Shown: in pieces, positions 4,194 to 6,118 of the stretch
Position numbering within the stretch: the first letter of the stretch is position 1
Layout: the number at the start of each line of letters is the position of its first letter
Source of the DNA: Gammaproteobacteria bacterium
GTDB taxonomy: Bacteria; Pseudomonadota; Gammaproteobacteria; UBA1113
Assembly (NCBI GenBank): GCA_019752835.1
Contig: JAIELR010000049.1
Coordinates: forward strand, 1 to 6,118
Length of the DNA stretch: 6,118 bases
Direction: 5' to 3'
Notes under the pieces: model-generated
The model's database searches: none
Told to the model about the DNA's origin: nothing
The model's input: only the letters and a program-made list of their open reading frames with translations
Made by a program: the position numbers and the translations under genes

Positions 4194-6118
4194 TTATTTA
4201 TCAAACAAAGATGTATGTGAATTGGGATTATTTTCTTCTTGTTTCAGACGTTCTGCTTTTTTGGGTTTAAATAGAGTTGTAAAAACAGCTGTTGCAGCAG
4301 AATTGAATGTTTTTTGATACTGGCCAGACAGCGTTGGTTTAACCGTTTTGCCTTTATAGGCACTCATTTCCCCAACGTCACGACCAATTTTAGCAGAGCC
4401 AACGGGGGCTGCAATGCCCAAAATAACTAATAATGTGCCTGTTAAGAAAGGTAAAGTGCCGATACCTCCAGTTAAAACACCTATGGTAACAAGAGTTCCA
4501 ATAAAAATACTGCCTCCTACGATGACGCCAGCTGCAGTACCAATATTCTTTTTGGTTTGTGTACTCCAATGAGAATTGTAATGAACTTCTTTGTCTAGAT
4601 CTGTTTTCGTTTTTTCCAGGATTTCCATGTCAGGTTGGCGGTCCTGTATAATAGCATCAACAGGTTCGTGAAAATGTTTAAAAATCACACCGGCCTCTTT
4701 GACAGTAAAATCAGAACCATCTACCACGGTTTTAATCAGCTTATTCACATGGTTATTTACCCATTCATTATCTGATTTAAGAGTTTTATTTTCTATCGTG
4801 CCTGTCTCATCATTTTGTTCTGAGACTTTTACAAATAGCGTGAGCGCCTTGACTCCTTTAAATAGTTTATCAAAATCTTGTTCTTCAACATAACGAAGTG
4901 ATTCATTAGAATCATCAGAAACAATCATATTATCAATAAAACTAGTTAAGCAATTGTGGCTCTTACTTAAAATCCAATCAAAAATGACTTCAGATTCTTT
5001 AAAAGAAATATCTGCATTCCAAACTACGGCTTGTACCAGCTTTTTTAACGCATCTGTTTGAAACACCTCTGAACTAAATTTCAGTAATAGCTCATATGCA
5101 TTTAAAGCTTTAATGAAAGCAAGCGATTGATCCTTAGATGCATTCATTAATTTGGTGTTATCGTTATGAGTTACATATTGAAATTCGGGAAATAAGTTAC
5201 GATAATTCTCCCAAGTTTGGAGCCATTCATGCGGTAGCTGCTCATTCCCGTAAGGACCGAAAGCAGAAAGTCCAGGGTGATTAAATAAATCGGTAGCATA
5301 CCTTAAATTAAGGGTATTCTTTTTGTTAAAATCATCATCCAGTTGAGAAATTTCACCCGGTAAAATGCTGTTGGTACAGATATCATCGAATGGCTGTGGT
5401 GCATAAATATGATCAATGTGCATGGCGGGACGAAAACGGTAGAAAATATCTCGTTGTTGATCTGGCATGCTCTCAGGTGGACGAGCAATTTCGGCTGCTG
5501 TAAAAGGCAAGCCTGTTTGAGGATTATACTGAATTGTTCTAGCTTGTTGAGTGGTTTGAGTATGGGGATGATAAGCAAATGCAGCATCGATTTTGTGCCC
5601 ATGTTGTATAGGGTATTCTGGCGTAAAACCTCCCGGGGCAACGCTTGTAGCGCTATATTCAAGAGGTGTGCCTGGCGCACTCGAAACAGCAGCATTAAAA
5701 TCACCGATAGTAACATTGGTTGTATCATCCGTAACCTCAGCCTTTTTTCGATTTTGAAACAGAAAGCTTAAAATGCTTTTCTCATGCTTTAATGGAGTAT
5801 GCTGAAAAGCAGCATGAACATTTCGGATACATAATTTTTCACCTGATTTTAAAGTAAGGTGGTTTTGCCAACTGTCGATGGTTCCATAATGTGTGCCCCG
5901 TGCATAATTATTTGCACTAAATTTGTTTTTGCGCACGAGAGTAATATTGGCACCAGCATCAGCTACTTTTTCTTTACCTGCGTTATATTTATCAACTTCC
6001 ATGGTGACTTCATATTGGTCCCCAATCACGGCCAATATTTCCTTAAGCAAGCCTTTGTCAGCTGTAATTTCCTGCAAGGTAATTACATCAGGCGAGGCAT
6101 TGTTAGTCATTCGTTTTA
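4194..6118 (-). CDS. EEP-fold hydrolase with C-terminal membrane hairpin, effector-like, 5' partial
   Basis: Residue numbers count from the ATG at 6110. Residues about 1-285 match the endonuclease/exonuclease/phosphatase fold: DVITLQEI with metal-binding Glu14, NVHAAF (97-102), VTIGDFNA with Asp137 and Asn139, HIDHIYAP (231-238), and LFNHPGLSAF with likely catalytic His278. The family spans nucleases, inositol-lipid phosphatases and sphingomyelinases, so the substrate cannot be named. The usual first strand with its conserved Asn is missing, no ribosome site precedes the ATG, and the frame stays open to 6118. The real start is therefore probably outside the window. Residues 286-510 are mostly helical with an internal duplication (about 333-380 and 417-480). 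Two hydrophobic segments (about 523-546 and 549-572) would form a membrane hairpin. The tail is charged, with ERLKQEE at 620-626, like the E-block secretion signals of Dot/Icm substrates. By eye it is more AT-rich than waaF and waaC. Effector status is inference. Confidence 0.75.
   Translation of the reverse strand, partial: KRMTNNASPDVITLQEITADKGLLKEILAVIGDQYEVTMEVDKYNAGKEKVADAGANITLVRKNKFSANNYARGTHYGTIDSWQNHLTLKSGEKLCIRNVHAAFQHTPLKHEKSILSFLFQNRKKAEVTDDTTNVTIGDFNAAVSSAPGTPLEYSATSVAPGGFTPEYPIQHGHKIDAAFAYHPHTQTTQQARTIQYNPQTGLPFTAAEIARPPESMPDQQRDIFYRFRPAMHIDHIYAPQPFDDICTNSILPGEISQLDDDFNKKNTLNLRYATDLFNHPGLSAFGPYGNEQLPHEWLQTWENYRNLFPEFQYVTHNDNTKLMNASKDQSLAFIKALNAYELLLKFSSEVFQTDALKKLVQAVVWNADISFKESEVIFDWILSKSHNCLTSFIDNMIVSDDSNESLRYVEEQDFDKLFKGVKALTLFVKVSEQNDETGTIENKTLKSDNEWVNNHVNKLIKTVVDGSDFTVKEAGVIFKHFHEPVDAIIQDRQPDMEILEKTKTDLDKEVHYNSHWSTQTKKNIGTAAGVIVGGSIFIGTLVTIGVLTGGIGTLPFLTGTLLVILGIAAPVGSAKIGRDVGEMSAYKGKTVKPTLSGQYQKTFNSAATAVFTTLFKPKKAERLKQEENNPNSHTSLFDK

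Noticed and set aside
5409..5771. Plus-strand 120-residue frame and other plus-strand frames in the window
   Set aside because: They lie antisense to genes with clear family motifs, show no motifs of their own and have no convincing ribosome sites.

Overview
The window looks like a gammaproteobacterial chromosome fragment, most plausibly from the Legionellales (Legionella/Coxiella-like intracellular bacteria). Two things suggest this: an inner-core lipopolysaccharide (LPS) cluster in the gammaproteobacterial order, and beside it an AT-richer, effector-like gene with a nuclease/phosphatase fold and a C-terminal membrane hairpin. The taxonomic placement is inference. All recognisable genes lie on the minus strand, so the transcription order runs from high to low coordinates.

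Right part (4194-6118): a large open frame of at least 638 codons, open past the right edge, encoding an endonuclease/exonuclease/phosphatase (EEP) fold domain, a helical region with an internal duplication, two hydrophobic segments and a charged, Glu-rich tail. It looks like a secreted type IV effector candidate. A 9-bp-stem hairpin follows its stop.

Middle (3808-4193): a gene-free stretch of about 390 bases. It holds a 137-bp MITE/REP-like palindromic element with 13-bp terminal inverted repeats, but no convincing promoter.

Left part (434-3807): an LPS core operon, zf-CHCC zinc-ribbon protein -> waaF (heptosyltransferase II) -> waaC (heptosyltransferase I) -> waaP (core heptose kinase), followed by an amino-terminal remnant of a second LPS kinase of the InaA/Kdo-kinase type (57-296). 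WaaC and WaaF add the two inner-core heptoses and WaaP phosphorylates heptose I.

The most striking signal is a family of three imperfect palindromes (93, 125 and 152 bp). One sits in the same orientation at the 3' end of each of waaF, waaC and waaP. All share ATACTC...GAGTAT ends and differ in their centres. Two of them split the ancestral stop codons and are translated as related C-terminal tails (44 aa on WaaF, 41 aa on WaaC) in the same element frame. Removing them on paper, leaving one AT, restores an ATGA stop/start overlap between waaF and waaC and a plain TAA for waaC. This resembles, by analogy only, the protein-coding palindromic elements of Rickettsia, but I do not recognise the family.
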